A stretch of 64,000 nt of DNA from the NCBI RefSeq assembly GCF_005502465.1, contig NZ_SCOT01000002.1, forward strand, positions 124,001 through 188,000. Direction: 5' to 3'. Below are positions 33,791 through 43,265 of this stretch, in pieces; the stretch's first letter is position 1; each line of letters opens with the position of its first letter. A model generated the notes under the pieces. The model was not told the DNA's origin, did not search any database, and saw only the letters and a list, made by a program, of their open reading frames with translations. The position numbers and the translations under genes are program-made. Source of the stretch: Sphingopyxis sp. L1A2A (GTDB lineage Bacteria > Pseudomonadota > Alphaproteobacteria > Sphingomonadales > Sphingomonadaceae).

Positions 33791-35593
33791 ATGCCCGTCT
33801 ATCGCGCGCCTGTGCAAGACAGCCTTTTCCTCCTCAACGACGTGCTGGGGGTCGAGCGTTATGCGAACCTGCCCGGTTTCGCCAACGCGACCCCCGATAT
33901 GATCGAGGCGGTGCTGACCGAAGCCGGCAAATTTTGCGAGGAAGTGCTGTTCCCGATCAACCAGTCGGGCGATCTGGCAGGCTGCACGCGCCACGACGAT
34001 GGATCGGTAACCACGCCCAAGGGCTTCCAAGAAGCCTATAAGGCCTATTGTGACGCCGGCTGGACGCTGCTGACCCAGCCCGAAGAATTCGGCGGTCAGG
34101 GGCTGCCACATGTCGTCGGCTTTCCGGTCGAAGAATATCGCATGGCGGCGAACCAGGCCTTTGCGATGTATCCGGGGCTGACCCAGGCGGCGGTCGCGGC
34201 GATCCTGGTCAAGGGATCGGACGAGCAGAAGGCGCTTTATGCGCCGCGGATGATTTCGGGCGAGTGGGGCGGGACGATGAACCTGACCGAACCGCATTGC
34301 GGCACCGACCTTGGCCTGATCCGTACCCGCGCGGTGCCGAACGGTGACGGCAGCTATGACGTCACCGGAACCAAGATCTTCATTTCGTCGGGTGAGCATG
34401 ACCTGACCGACAACATCGTCCACCTGGTGCTCGCCAAGACCCCCGACGCACCCGACAGCGTCAAGGGCATCTCGCTGTTCATCGTGCCCAAGTTCCTGGT
34501 CAACGACGACGGCTCGTTGGGCGACCGCAACACGCTGCAATGCGGGTCGATCGAGCACAAGATGGGAATCCATGCCAATTCGACCTGCGTGATGAACTAT
34601 GACGGCGCCAAGGGCTGGATGGTCGGCGAGGAGAATAAGGGCCTTGCCGCGATGTTCGTGATGATGAACGCGGCGCGCCTCGGCGTCGGCATCCAGGGGC
34701 TGGGGCAAGCCGACATCGCGTTCCAGAATGCCGTCGCCTATGCGCAGGACCGCCGTCAGGGCCGCGCGCTCACCGGCCCTGCCGATCCGCAGGAAAAGGC
34801 CGACCCGCTGTTCGTCCATCCCGACGTCCGCCGCATGCTGATGGATGCCAAGGCCACCGTCGAAGGACTGCGCGCGCTGTGCCTGTGGGGCGCCTTGCAG
34901 GTTGATCTGGCGCATGTCGCCGAGACCGAGGAAGAACGCCAGCAAGCCGACGACCTCGTCAGTCTGCTCACCCCGGTGATCAAAGGCTATGGCACCGACA
35001 AGGGTTATGACGTCGCGACCAACGCGCAGCAGGTGTTCGGCGGCCACGGCTACATCGAGGAACATGGCATGAGCCAATATGTCCGCGATGCCCGCATCAC
35101 GATGATCTATGAAGGCGCGAACGGCGTTCAGGCGATGGATCTGGTCGGGCGCAAGCTGGCACAGAATGGCGGGCGCGCGATCCAGGCGTTCTTTGCGATC
35201 ATCGATGCCGAATGCGGCCGCGCCAAAGACAATGAAGCGCTCGCCGACTTTGCCGGTCGGCTCGAAAAGGCGAACGGCGAGCTCAAGGCGGCGACGATGT
35301 GGTTCATGCAGAACGGCATGGTCAACCCGAACAACATCGGCGCCGGCGCGCACCATTATATGCACATCATGGGAATCGTCGCACTGGGATCGATGTGGCT
35401 GATGATGGCCGAAGCGGCCGGGAAAGCACTCGCGGAAGGGCGCGGCAACAAGCCGTTCCTCGAAGCCAAGCTGGTCACCATGCGCCATTTCGGCGAACGA
35501 TTCCTGCCCGACGCCGGGTCGCTGCGCCGCAAGATCGAAGCGGGCAGTGAAGCGATGATGGCGCTGACGCCCGAGCAATTTTACGCCGCCTGA
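33791..35593 (+). CDS. Long-form acyl-CoA dehydrogenase (DmdC-like)
   Basis: A 600-residue flavoprotein in the group of acyl-CoA dehydrogenases with an extra C-terminal domain. FAD/substrate regions: LTEPHCGTDLG, GTKIFISSGEHD, GIQGLGQADIAFQNAV, VFGGHGYIEEHGMSQYVRDARI, and the catalytic Glu region MIYEGANGVQAMDLVG. The domain after about residue 460 is typical of the 590-600-residue class, which includes methylmercaptopropionyl-CoA dehydrogenase and fatty-acyl enzymes. The substrate is not determined. It is probably controlled by the MerR gene upstream. Start ATG with AGAAGGATAT upstream. Confidence 0.93.
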   Translation: MPVYRAPVQDSLFLLNDVLGVERYANLPGFANATPDMIEAVLTEAGKFCEEVLFPINQSGDLAGCTRHDDGSVTTPKGFQEAYKAYCDAGWTLLTQPEEFGGQGLPHVVGFPVEEYRMAANQAFAMYPGLTQAAVAAILVKGSDEQKALYAPRMISGEWGGTMNLTEPHCGTDLGLIRTRAVPNGDGSYDVTGTKIFISSGEHDLTDNIVHLVLAKTPDAPDSVKGISLFIVPKFLVNDDGSLGDRNTLQCGSIEHKMGIHANSTCVMNYDGAKGWMVGEENKGLAAMFVMMNAARLGVGIQGLGQADIAFQNAVAYAQDRRQGRALTGPADPQEKADPLFVHPDVRRMLMDAKATVEGLRALCLWGALQVDLAHVAETEEERQQADDLVSLLTPVIKGYGTDKGYDVATNAQQVFGGHGYIEEHGMSQYVRDARITMIYEGANGVQAMDLVGRKLAQNGGRAIQAFFAIIDAECGRAKDNEALADFAGRLEKANGELKAATMWFMQNGMVNPNNIGAGAHHYMHIMGIVALGSMWLMMAEAAGKALAEGRGNKPFLEAKLVTMRHFGERFLPDAGSLRRKIEAGSEAMMALTPEQFYAA

Positions 35594-35638
35594 TCGGGCC
35601 CGCCGGAACCATCGCCCGCGCCGTGCGTGGCGTGGGCG

Positions 35639-37150
35639 ATGAGCACGCCGGCAAGCCAGGGGGCATTGGTCCCGATCGTCATTGAAGGCCGCAATTGCTG
35701 GCGCATCGAACGCGCCAACAAGGCGCGGATGATCGTCGATGCCGCCGACTATTATGCGCTGCTCGAACGGTTGATGGCGGGGGCGAAGGAACGCATCCTG
35801 CTGATCGGCTGGGATTTCGATCCGCGCATCCCCCTGATCCCCGATGCAAAGGGCAAAGGCGAATCGCTCGGCCATTATCTGCTCCGCCTCGCGAAAGACC
35901 GACCCCAGCGTGATATCGACATATTGCGCTGGAACTTCGGCGGCCTGAAGCATCTTTTCGTCCCGTCGATCGTCGGCATGATCCTGCGCTGGAAAATGAC
36001 GAAGTCGATCAGCTTCCGCCTCGACAGCGCGCATCCGGTCGGGTGCAGCCATCACCAGAAAGTCGCGGTGTTCGACGATCATCTGGCGGTGTGCGGCGGC
36101 ATCGACGTCAGTTCGGCGCGGTGGGACACGCGCGATCATGTCGATGATGATCCGCGGCGGACCGGTCCCGATGGCAAACCCTATATGCCGTGGCACGATT
36201 CGACGATGATCCTGTCGGGGCCGATCGGCACCGCGCTTGCCGACCTCGGCAACGAACGCTGGCAGCGCGCCACGAACAAACCACTCCGCGATCTCAGCGG
36301 GGCGGGCGAAAATTGGCCCAAAGACCTCGAAGCAGATTTCAAGGACGTCGATGTCGCGATTTCGCGAACCAGCGCCGAATATGATGGCCGCGCCGAAGTG
36401 CGTGAGAACGAGCAACTCTATCTCGACATGATCGCCGGCGCGAAGCGCTTCATCTATTTCGAGAATCAATATTTCACGAGCGGCGCGATTGCCGCGGCGA
36501 TTGCCGCGCGGCTTGAAGAAGACGATCCGCCCGAATTCGTGATGGTCATGCCGCTCACCGCCGATGGCTGGCTCGAACAGATGGCGATGGACGCCGCGCG
36601 GGTCCAGCTGGTCCGCTCGATCGCCAAATCGCGCCGCGGCGACCGGCTGAAAGTCTATGTGCCGCATACCAGGGGCGGCGATCCGATCTATGTTCACGCC
36701 AAGACCGCGATCGTCGATGACCGTTTGCTGCGGATCGGCTCGTCGAACCTCAACAATCGATCAATGGGGCTCGACAGCGAATGTGATGTGACGATCGACG
36801 CGGCGCTATCCGCAAATCGCGGCGTAGAGCCGGTGATCGCGCGCCTGCGGACATCGCTGCTCGCCGAGCATCTGGGTGTTGCCGACGCAGAGGTTGCGGC
36901 ATCCTATGAACGCACCGGTTCGTTGATCGACACGATCGAGGCGCTGCGCGGCGACGGCCGCTCGCTCGAACTGCTCGACCTGGTGCCGCCCGGCCCGCTC
37001 GACCAATTTATCGCCGACAATGAAGTGCTGGACCCGACCAGCCCCGACGCGATGTTTGAAGGTTTTGCCGACCGCGGCCTGAAGAAAAGCTGGCACCGCG
37101 GGCGAAGCTGGATAAAGCGGCACCGGCCGTTTCGGCATAGGTCGAACTGA
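35639..37150 (+). CDS. Phospholipase D-family phosphatidyltransferase (cardiolipin-synthase-like)
   Basis: A 503-residue protein with two HKD motifs, HHQKVAVFDD (about residue 138) and VHAKTAIVDDRLLRIGSSNLNNR (about 350, shown by its key His, Lys and Asp), the hallmark of PLD-superfamily enzymes that form or cleave phosphodiester bonds in phospholipids. No long N-terminal membrane helices are seen, unlike ClsA, so a PLD-type hydrolase or ClsB-like role is also possible. The ATG at 35639 is preferred over GTG at 35627. It ends just before a REP-like repeat. Confidence 0.88.
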   Translation: MSTPASQGALVPIVIEGRNCWRIERANKARMIVDAADYYALLERLMAGAKERILLIGWDFDPRIPLIPDAKGKGESLGHYLLRLAKDRPQRDIDILRWNFGGLKHLFVPSIVGMILRWKMTKSISFRLDSAHPVGCSHHQKVAVFDDHLAVCGGIDVSSARWDTRDHVDDDPRRTGPDGKPYMPWHDSTMILSGPIGTALADLGNERWQRATNKPLRDLSGAGENWPKDLEADFKDVDVAISRTSAEYDGRAEVRENEQLYLDMIAGAKRFIYFENQYFTSGAIAAAIAARLEEDDPPEFVMVMPLTADGWLEQMAMDAARVQLVRSIAKSRRGDRLKVYVPHTRGGDPIYVHAKTAIVDDRLLRIGSSNLNNRSMGLDSECDVTIDAALSANRGVEPVIARLRTSLLAEHLGVADAEVAASYERTGSLIDTIEALRGDGRSLELLDLVPPGPLDQFIADNEVLDPTSPDAMFEGFADRGLKKSWHRGRSWIKRHRPFRHRSN

Positions 37151-37154
37151 AATT

Positions 37155-37236
37155 CCGTTCGCATCGAGCGAAGTCGACATGCCCCCCGGCTTGGCGTTGT
37201 CTCGATGGGTGTCTCGACTTCGATCGACACGAACGG
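37155..37236. repeat. REP-like inverted repeat (CCGTTCG...TCGAGCGAAGTCGA type)
   Basis: The left arm CCGTTCGCATCGAGCGAAG and the right arm, read in reverse complement CCGTTCGTGTCGATCGAAG, are close inverted copies around a 30-base centre. It sits between the convergent PLD-type and citE-like genes. Confidence 0.8.
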
Positions 37237-37249
37237 GGTAAGTTTAGCG

Positions 37250-38101
37250 TCAGTCCGCCAAGGACAAAATATGCTTCGCTTGTTTGAGGTGCGGGGCGTC
37301 GATCATCTTGCCATCGACCTGCAGCACCCCGACCCCGGGATTGGCGGCAAAGGCATCGACGATCGCCTGCGCGCGCGACACCTCGTCGGCGCTGGGGGTG
37401 AAGGCCGCATTGATTGGCGCGACCTGCGACGGATGGATCGCCATCATCCCGGTAAAGCCGTCGCGCCGCGCGCGCGCGGCGTAAGCAGCAAGGCCCGCTT
37501 GGTCCTTGATCGCCGGGAACACCGTGTCGATCGCCGCGACGCCCGCGGCGTGCGCGGCGAACAGCGTCAGCGCGCGAGCGACGTTATAGGGCGCGGTGTA
37601 GCTGCCGTCGGCTTCACGGCTCGTCGTCGCGCCGATGGCGGCGGGCAGGTCTTCGGCGCCCCAGGTCAGCCCGAGCAGACGGTCCTTCGCCTCGCGGTAG
37701 CTGCCGAGGGAAAAAATTGCCGCGGCGGTTTCGGTGGCGATCGGCAGGACCGGGGGCAGTGAGGCATCGGCCGCGGATTCGCTGCGGATAATCGTGTCGA
37801 GCTGCGCGATGCTCGGCGCGCCTTCGGCCTTGGGCAGCATGATCGCATCGGGTCGCGCGGCGATGATCGCGGCGATGTCGGCGGCGGTCAGATGGCCGTC
37901 GAGCGGATTGACGCGCACCAGCGTGACGACCTCGCGCGCGCCGACCAGATAATCGGCGATCGCGTGCCGCGCGGCGTCCTTGTTCGCGAGCGACACCGAA
38001 TCTTCCAGATCGAGGATGATCGCATCGGCGCCGGACGCCGCCGCCTTGGCAAAACGCTCGGGCCGGTCGCCGGGGACAAAGAGGAGGGAACGAAGTCGCA
38101 T
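37250..38101 (-). CDS. CoA ester lyase, CitE/malyl-CoA-lyase-like (HpcH/HpaI family)
   Basis: A 283-residue TIM-barrel lyase that makes or breaks 3-hydroxyacyl-CoA esters such as malyl-CoA or citramalyl-CoA. Motifs: LFVPGDRPERF near the N-terminus, AIILDLEDSV (Mg/active-site acid), IMLPKAEGA, LTWGAEDLPAAIG (second metal ligands) and GMMAIHPSQVAPIN. Last gene of the leucine-type operon, separated from maoC by a repeat-filled gap. It may handle a branched-chain CoA intermediate; HMG-CoA lyase proper belongs to another family and is not in the window. Confidence 0.9.
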   Translation of the reverse strand: MRLRSLLFVPGDRPERFAKAAASGADAIILDLEDSVSLANKDAARHAIADYLVGAREVVTLVRVNPLDGHLTAADIAAIIAARPDAIMLPKAEGAPSIAQLDTIIRSESAADASLPPVLPIATETAAAIFSLGSYREAKDRLLGLTWGAEDLPAAIGATTSREADGSYTAPYNVARALTLFAAHAAGVAAIDTVFPAIKDQAGLAAYAARARRDGFTGMMAIHPSQVAPINAAFTPSADEVSRAQAIVDAFAANPGVGVLQVDGKMIDAPHLKQAKHILSLAD

Positions 38102-38117
38102 GGGGTTTGTCCGTAGT

Positions 38118-38173
38118 CCTGAGCTTGTCGAAGGACGCTTATCAACCGTGAGCCGCCCTTCGACAAGCTCAGG
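38118..38173. repeat. REP-like inverted repeat (CCTGAGCTTGTCGAAGG type)
   Basis: CCTGAGCTTGTCGAAGGAC is mirrored by CCCTTCGACAAGCTCAGG, with about 20 bases between. It lies between maoC and the citE-like gene on the same strand, so a transcript from maoC would carry a strong hairpin here. Confidence 0.82.
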
Positions 38174-38188
38174 GCTTCGGTGATGATG

Positions 38189-38641
38189 TCAGGCGCCGCT
38201 TCTCTTCACCAGCGTAGAACGCTCGCACTGGCACACAAGTTCATCGCGCTGGTTGATGCAGCGGTGGAGGAAGGTCACGATCCCGGCATTGGGCCGCGAT
38301 TTCGATTCTTTCAGTCCGATGACTTCGCTCTCTGCGCGCAGGGTGTCGCCGATGAACACCGGCTTGGGCATCACCAGCTTGTCATAGCCGAGGTTTGCGA
38401 CGAGCGTCCCCAGCGTCGTGTCGCCGACCGACAGCCCGACCATCAGGCTGAAGGTAAAAGTGCCGTTGACGAGGATCTGGCCGAATTCCGACGCCTTCGC
38501 GGCCTCGACGTCGAGATGCAGCGGCTGCGGATTGTGCGTCATCACCGTGAACAACAGATTGTCGGTCTCGGTCACCGTGCGGCGAATGTCGTGGGTCAGC
38601 GTGTCGCCGATGGTCCATTCGTCGAAATATTTGCCGGCCAT
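38189..38641 (-). CDS. MaoC-family (hotdog) acyl-CoA hydratase
   Basis: A 150-residue single hotdog-fold hydratase that adds water to an enoyl-CoA. The hydratase-2-type catalytic Asp/His are likely in [14 protein letters not shown] (about residues 31-44), and [17 protein letters not shown] follows. [15 protein letters not shown] is the typical C-terminal strand. It pairs with the CitE-like lyase as in mesaconyl-/methylmalyl-CoA-type steps. The ATG is at the edge of a repeat-rich spacer after mccA. Confidence 0.9.
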   Translation of the reverse strand: MAGKYFDEWTIGDTLTHDIRRTVTETDNLLFTVMTHNPQPLHLDVEAAKASEFGQILVNGTFTFSLMVGLSVGDTTLGTLVANLGYDKLVMPKPVFIGDTLRAESEVIGLKESKSRPNAGIVTFLHRCINQRDELVCQCERSTLVKRSGA

Positions 38642-38648
38642 ATATTTA

Positions 38649-38807
38649 CCTCTCCCATGGGGAGAGGGATGCGAAGACTTGCCGGCTTGCCGGCTAGTCG
38701 CAGCTGGGTGAGGGGCTGTGCCCTCCCGATAGCTCGCAACCCCTCATCCAACTCCGCCTAATCGCTGCGCGATAAGGCTCCATATCCTTCTCCCGCCGGG
38801 AGAAGGA
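38649..38807. repeat. Composite palindromic repeat (CCTCTCCC...GGGAGAGG)
   Basis: Three nested or adjacent inverted repeats: CCTCTCCCATGGGGAGAGG at the left, GGGTGAGGGG/CCCCTCATCC in the middle, and CCTTCTCCCGCCGGGAGAAGG at the right, plus a short GCCGGCTTGCCGGC. It fills the 170-base gap between mccA and maoC. This is an interspersed repeat, non-coding, that would fold strongly in the operon transcript. Confidence 0.78.
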
Positions 38808-38810
38808 TGT

Positions 38811-40652
38811 TCATTCCGCCGCCGCTTCGATCCGCACCAGCAACGCCTCAACCTGCACCTGCGCGCCCGGTTTTGCATTGAGCTCGGCCACCATGCCGTC
38901 GAACGGCGCGGTCAGGCTATGCTCCATCTTCATCGCTTCGAGGGTGAGCAGTTTCTGGCCTTTGATCACTGTGTCGCCCGCAGCGACTTCGACCGCAATG
39001 ATTTTGCCGGGCATGGGAGAAAGGATGGCGCCGTCGCCAGCTGCTCCGCCTGCGCCGCCCGCGGCGCGCCACGGGGTGAGTTGCCACACGGAACCGCCCT
39101 CGGCGACCAGCATCGCAGGTGCTGGCTCGTCGGTGCCGGGGCCGTGTAGGTCGACCTCGACACGCTTTCCATCAAGCAGAAAGGCCGCCGAGCGCACGTC
39201 GGGTGCGTTGAGACGGAAACCCGCCTGCAGCGAGCGCGGGACGATCGCCATCGCGGCGTTGGTCAGGGCTTCGATCGTGGGAGTGGGCTCTTCGGTCATC
39301 GCGTCGCCATCGCGGCCGATGAGTCCGGTATCGACGGTGCCTGCGACGAAATCGGGATGAGCGAGCGCGTTGATCAGAAAGGCCGAATTGGTCTTCACCG
39401 GCCAGATCGCGCTGTCCTCCAGCATCTCGGACAGCAGCTCGCGCGCTTCCTCGCGATCGTCGCCATAAGCGATGACCTTGGCGATCATCGGGTCATAGAA
39501 GGGTGAGACTTCGGCGCCTTCATAGACGCCGGTATCGACGCGGCCGAGGTGCTCGGGAAGCTGGAACAGTTCGAGCGTGCCGATCGAGGGTAGGAAGCCC
39601 TTCGCGGGATCTTCCGCATAAAGCCGCGCTTCCATCGCCCAGCCGTTGATCGACAAATCCTCCTGTCGCAGCGGCAACGGCTCACCGCTCGCGACCCGCA
39701 ACTGCCATTCGACCAGATCGACCCCGGTGATCTCCTCGGTCACCGGATGCTCGACCTGCAATCGCGTGTTCATTTCCATGAACCAGATGCGGTCGGCGCG
39801 GAGACCTTCGCTGGCATCGGCGATGAATTCGATCGTTCCGGCGCCGACATAGTCGACCGCCTGCGCGGCGCGCACCGCGTCGGCGCACAGTGCCTCGCGG
39901 GTGACCTCGTCCATGCCGGGGGCTGGGGCTTCCTCGATCACCTTCTGGTGGCGGCGTTGCAGCGAGCAGTCGCGTTCGAACAGGTGGACGACATTGCCGT
40001 GGGTATCGCCGAACACCTGCACCTCGATATGGCGCGGGGTCAGGATATATTTCTCGATCAGCACATGGTCGTTGCCGAACGAGGCCGCGGCCTCGCGCTG
40101 GCACGAGGCGAGTGCGTCGATGAAGTCGGCCGCCGCATCGACCTTGCGCATCCCCTTGCCGCCGCCGCCCGCGACCGCCTTGATCAGTACGGGATAGCCG
40201 ATTTCGACAGCGCGCTCGGCGAGGAAGGCAGGCTCCTGATTTTCGCCCATATAGCCGGGGGTGACCGGCACTCCGGCTTCGGCCATCAGCTTCTTGGCGG
40301 CATCCTTCAGCCCCATCGCGGTGATCGACGAGGGGTTGGGGCCGACCCATATCAGCCCGGCGTCCACGACGGCCTGTGCGAACGCGGCGTTCTCCGACAG
40401 GAAGCCATAACCCGGATGGATCGCCTCGGCGCCGGTGGCCTTAGCGGCGGCGATGATCTTTTCGCCGACCAGATAGGATTCGCGCGCGGGTGACGGCCCG
40501 ATATGCACCGCCTCGTCGGCCTGCCGCACATGCAGCGCCTTCGCATCGGCGTCCGAATAGACCGCCACGGTCCGAATGCCCGTCTCGCGCGCAGTGCGGA
40601 TGATGCGACAGGCGATCTCGCCGCGATTGGCGATGAGGAGGGATCGGATCAT
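38811..40652 (-). CDS. mccA: Methylcrotonoyl-CoA carboxylase, biotin-carboxylase/biotin-carrier subunit
   Basis: A 613-residue alpha subunit that carboxylates biotin with ATP and bicarbonate and presents it to MccB, in leucine breakdown (3-methylcrotonyl-CoA to 3-methylglutaconyl-CoA). N-terminal biotin carboxylase (1-450): LLIANRGEIACRI, GGGGKGM ATP loop, ERDCSLQRRHQKV, FMEMNTRLQVEHPVTE. C-terminal carrier domain (about 540-613) with the biotin Lys in EAMKMEHS (about K575). The ATG at 40652 overlaps the GIY-YIG gene's TGA (ATGA) and has GGAAG upstream; an open frame continues to 40712 but inside the GIY-YIG gene. Confidence 0.96.
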   Translation of the reverse strand: MIRSLLIANRGEIACRIIRTARETGIRTVAVYSDADAKALHVRQADEAVHIGPSPARESYLVGEKIIAAAKATGAEAIHPGYGFLSENAAFAQAVVDAGLIWVGPNPSSITAMGLKDAAKKLMAEAGVPVTPGYMGENQEPAFLAERAVEIGYPVLIKAVAGGGGKGMRKVDAAADFIDALASCQREAAASFGNDHVLIEKYILTPRHIEVQVFGDTHGNVVHLFERDCSLQRRHQKVIEEAPAPGMDEVTREALCADAVRAAQAVDYVGAGTIEFIADASEGLRADRIWFMEMNTRLQVEHPVTEEITGVDLVEWQLRVASGEPLPLRQEDLSINGWAMEARLYAEDPAKGFLPSIGTLELFQLPEHLGRVDTGVYEGAEVSPFYDPMIAKVIAYGDDREEARELLSEMLEDSAIWPVKTNSAFLINALAHPDFVAGTVDTGLIGRDGDAMTEEPTPTIEALTNAAMAIVPRSLQAGFRLNAPDVRSAAFLLDGKRVEVDLHGPGTDEPAPAMLVAEGGSVWQLTPWRAAGGAGGAAGDGAILSPMPGKIIAVEVAAGDTVIKGQKLLTLEAMKMEHSLTAPFDGMVAELNAKPGAQVQVEALLVRIEAAAE

Positions 40653-41380
40653 TTTGTGACTTCCGCTGCATTGAGAGGCTGGATTATTTGCAGCTTCGTA
40701 TGAAAGCAGCACCCATGAACCCAGTCAGCCGCCCAGACGGCGCAAATGCTGCCGCTTTGGGTGTAGGCTGATTTAGTCTTTGTCCAATTCATTTCCATCA
40801 TACGTTCGACCACCTCGCGTCCTGTAATTCCCGGCTCATTTTCCACTAACGAATAGATCACACCAGCCACGCTGGTCCGGCTCTGTTGCGTATTCGGGCC
40901 GGGAACCAAGGCCGTGTTAGCCAATCGAAAATCAGACGGAATGCACCGTGGACCACCGGCTGCCGATTGCCGATGCGAATATTTCCGAACTTCTATTCCA
41001 TCGATCGTAAAGGACATTGGCGGTCGCTGCTCGTTCGTGAGGGTACCCGTTCCGTCCTTCAACAACCCAATTGCATTCACAAGTTCGGCCTCGCGATGCC
41101 AAAGGTCCGTCTGGTCAAAAGAGTCTATCGTCCGAGCGACTTCGCCACCCGCAGCCCAAATAGCTCGAATTGCTGTGACTTTTCTTCCCGTTGTCGACGC
41201 GATGCTGGCCGCTTTCTCATGCTCAAAAATGCGATGTCCAATTCCGATGCCGACATAGAATGGTGTCCCTACACCCCCAAATTTCTCAACTTCGTCGGGA
41301 TGTCGAAGGATATAGACGTAATTAGGACCTAACCCCTTAGCCAAGGCTTGGTCCAACTCCGAAGGATTGCCAATAATCAC
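40649..41380 (-). CDS. GIY-YIG nuclease-domain protein inserted in the leucine operon
   Basis: A 243-residue protein. The N-terminal domain (about 15-110) reads [11 protein letters not shown]...[20 protein letters not shown] and YVG replace the canonical GIY and YIG, followed by an Arg and His at the expected place and a candidate metal-binding Glu in [13 protein letters not shown]. This looks nearest to the LEM3-like branch of GIY-YIG. The C-terminal part (about 175-240, [22 protein letters not shown]) looks like a winged-helix module. GC content is about 53% by hand count over 40801-41340, against about 64% in samples of mccA and mccB. Its GTG overlaps the mccB TGA and its TGA overlaps the mccA ATG, each by 4 nt. 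Function unknown; recent acquisition is an inference. Confidence 0.85.
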   Translation of the reverse strand: MIIGNPSELDQALAKGLGPNYVYILRHPDEVEKFGGVGTPFYVGIGIGHRIFEHEKAASIASTTGRKVTAIRAIWAAGGEVARTIDSFDQTDLWHREAELVNAIGLLKDGTGTLTNEQRPPMSFTIDGIEVRKYSHRQSAAGGPRCIPSDFRLANTALVPGPNTQQSRTSVAGVIYSLVENEPGITGREVVERMMEMNWTKTKSAYTQSGSICAVWAADWVHGCCFHTKLQIIQPLNAAEVTK

Positions 41381-42975
41381 ATCCTGAACACCCCAAAGCC
41401 GCGGTTTTCGACCGGGGCATTCAGCGTTGCAGCGAAGGCCAATCCCAGCACGTCGCGCGTCTGGGCCGGGTCGATGATGCCATCGTCCCACAGGCGCGCG
41501 GTCGCGTGGTAGGGGTTGCCCTCGTCCTCATATTTCTGGCGGATCGGCGCCTTGAACGCTTCCGCTTCCTCGGGCGTCCATTTGTCGGCGTCGCGGTGGA
41601 CGGTCGCCAGCACCGATGCTGCCTGTTCGCCGCCCATCACGCTGATCCGCGCATTGGGCCAGGTGAACAGGAAACGTGGGCTATAGGCGCGCCCGCACAT
41701 GCCGTAGTTGCCCGCACCGAAACTCCCGCCGATCAGCACCGTGACCTTGGGCACCGTCGCGGTGGCAACCGCGGTCACCAGCTTCGCGCCATGTTTGGCG
41801 ATGCCCTCGGCCTCATATTTGCCGCCGACCATGAAGCCGCTGATGTTCTGCAAGAAGAGCAGGGGGATGCGGCGTTGTTGCGCCAGTTCGATGAAATGCG
41901 CGCCCTTGACCGCGCTTTCGCTGAACAGCACGCCATTGTTGGCGAGGATCGCGACGGGGATGCCCCAGATGTGCGCGAAACCGCACACCAAAGTGCTGCC
42001 GTAATTGGCTTTGAATTCGTGAAACTCGCTGGCGTCGACGATGCGCGCGATGGCTTCGTGGACGTCATAGGGCGCGCGGACGTCGTCGGGGACGACGCCA
42101 TAGAGCTGCTCGGGATCATATTTGGGCGGACGTGGGTCTTTCAGCGCGACCTCAAACCCGGTGTCGGCGCCCAGATGGCTGACGATATCGCGGACGATGG
42201 TCAGCGCATGTTCGTCATTCTCGGCCAGATGATCGACGACGCCGGACTTTCGCGCATGCAGGTCGCCGCCGCCCAGATCCTCGGCGCTGATTTCTTCGCC
42301 CGTCGCCGCCTTCACCAGCGGCGGGCCAGCGAGGAAGATCGTGCCTTGGTTGCGGACGATGACGGTTTCATCGCTCATCGCGGGGACATAGGCGCCGCCC
42401 GCGGTGCAACTGCCCATCACGCAGGCGATCTGCGGGATACGGCGCGCCGACATATTGGCCTGGTTGAAAAAGATGCGCCCGAAATGGTCGCGGTCGGGAA
42501 ACACCTGATCCTGATGCGGCAGGTTCGCGCCGCCGCTATCGACCAGATAGATGCACGGCAGGCGGTTTTCGAGCGCGATCTCCTGCGCGCGCAGATGCTT
42601 TTTCACGGTCAGCGGATAGTAAGTGCCGCCCTTCACCGTCGCGTCGTTGCACACGATCATGCACTGGCGTCCCGACACGCGGCCGATGCCGCAAATCAGG
42701 CCTGCGCCCGGAACTTCGCCTTCGTAGAGGTCGTTCGCCGCGAGCTGGCCGATTTCCAGGAAAGGCGAGCCCGGATCCAGCAGCCGCTCGACGCGCTCGC
42801 GCGGCAGCAATTTGCCGCGGCTCGTGTGGCGCTCGCGTGATTTCTCGTTGCCGCCGAGCGCCGCCTCGGCGACGCGCGCCCACAGTTCGTCCTTCAGCGC
42901 GCGATTGTGCGCGGCGCGGGTGCGAAACTCGTCGCTGTCAGGATCGATATTGGTGCCAAGGACCGGTGCGCTCAC
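41377..42975 (-). CDS. mccB: Methylcrotonoyl-CoA carboxylase, carboxyltransferase subunit
   Basis: A 532-residue beta subunit moving CO2 from carboxybiotin to 3-methylcrotonyl-CoA. Crotonase-fold N and C halves: LIDPGS-like [49 protein letters not shown], and in the second half [22 protein letters not shown] (key Gly/Ser region), [16 protein letters not shown]. Typical length and closer to MCC than to propionyl-CoA carboxylase because of the Asn-Leu-Pro-His-Gln region. The ATG overlaps the preceding gene's TGA (ATGA). Confidence 0.96.
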   Translation of the reverse strand: MSAPVLGTNIDPDSDEFRTRAAHNRALKDELWARVAEAALGGNEKSRERHTSRGKLLPRERVERLLDPGSPFLEIGQLAANDLYEGEVPGAGLICGIGRVSGRQCMIVCNDATVKGGTYYPLTVKKHLRAQEIALENRLPCIYLVDSGGANLPHQDQVFPDRDHFGRIFFNQANMSARRIPQIACVMGSCTAGGAYVPAMSDETVIVRNQGTIFLAGPPLVKAATGEEISAEDLGGGDLHARKSGVVDHLAENDEHALTIVRDIVSHLGADTGFEVALKDPRPPKYDPEQLYGVVPDDVRAPYDVHEAIARIVDASEFHEFKANYGSTLVCGFAHIWGIPVAILANNGVLFSESAVKGAHFIELAQQRRIPLLFLQNISGFMVGGKYEAEGIAKHGAKLVTAVATATVPKVTVLIGGSFGAGNYGMCGRAYSPRFLFTWPNARISVMGGEQAASVLATVHRDADKWTPEEAEAFKAPIRQKYEDEGNPYHATARLWDDGIIDPAQTRDVLGLAFAATLNAPVENRGFGVFRM

Positions 42976-43265
42976 TGTAAAGTCTCTCCCCGCTTTTCGT
43001 CCGGATGATCCGGTTTATCTTTCAGGATCAGGTAACGATAGACGCCGATCGCGTTGATGATCAGCAGCGCGATATTCTGCCAACCGATGCCCTCGCTGTC
43101 GGGTTGCAGAAAGCCCCATGCGATCAGTGCGATGCTGCTGGTGACGAAGATGACAAAGGCCCAGCCCGTGCGGCGGCGGCCGAGGTTGAGCGACACGATC
43201 AACGCCGCCAGCGTCGCGGCGCCAGCGCCATAATATTGCAGGGTGGTGAGCAGCGTGTCGTTCAC
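42972..43265 (-). CDS. Small three-helix membrane protein in the leucine operon, unknown
   Basis: A 97-residue protein with three membrane helices (about residues 10-28, 36-52, 61-78) and a charged C-terminus ([13 protein letters not shown]). I recognise no family. The GTG start overlaps the previous stop (GTGA) and its TGA overlaps the mccB ATG, so it is cotranslated with the catabolic enzymes. A role in uptake or membrane association of the pathway is possible, not shown. Confidence 0.75.
   Translation of the reverse strand: MNDTLLTTLQYYGAGAATLAALIVSLNLGRRRTGWAFVIFVTSSIALIAWGFLQPDSEGIGWQNIALLIINAIGVYRYLILKDKPDHPDEKRGETLQ

Noticed and set aside
33776..36697. A 973-codon open frame on the minus strand, antisense to the acyl-CoA dehydrogenase and PLD-type genes
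   Set aside because: The product is rich in Arg/His/Asp runs with no recognisable domain; it mirrors the codon pattern of two well-supported genes on the plus strand. High GC gives such antisense frames.
40649..41380. The GIY-YIG gene as an intron- or intein-encoded homing nuclease
   Set aside because: It is not inside another reading frame: mccB and mccA are both complete, and there are no intron cores or splicing motifs around it.
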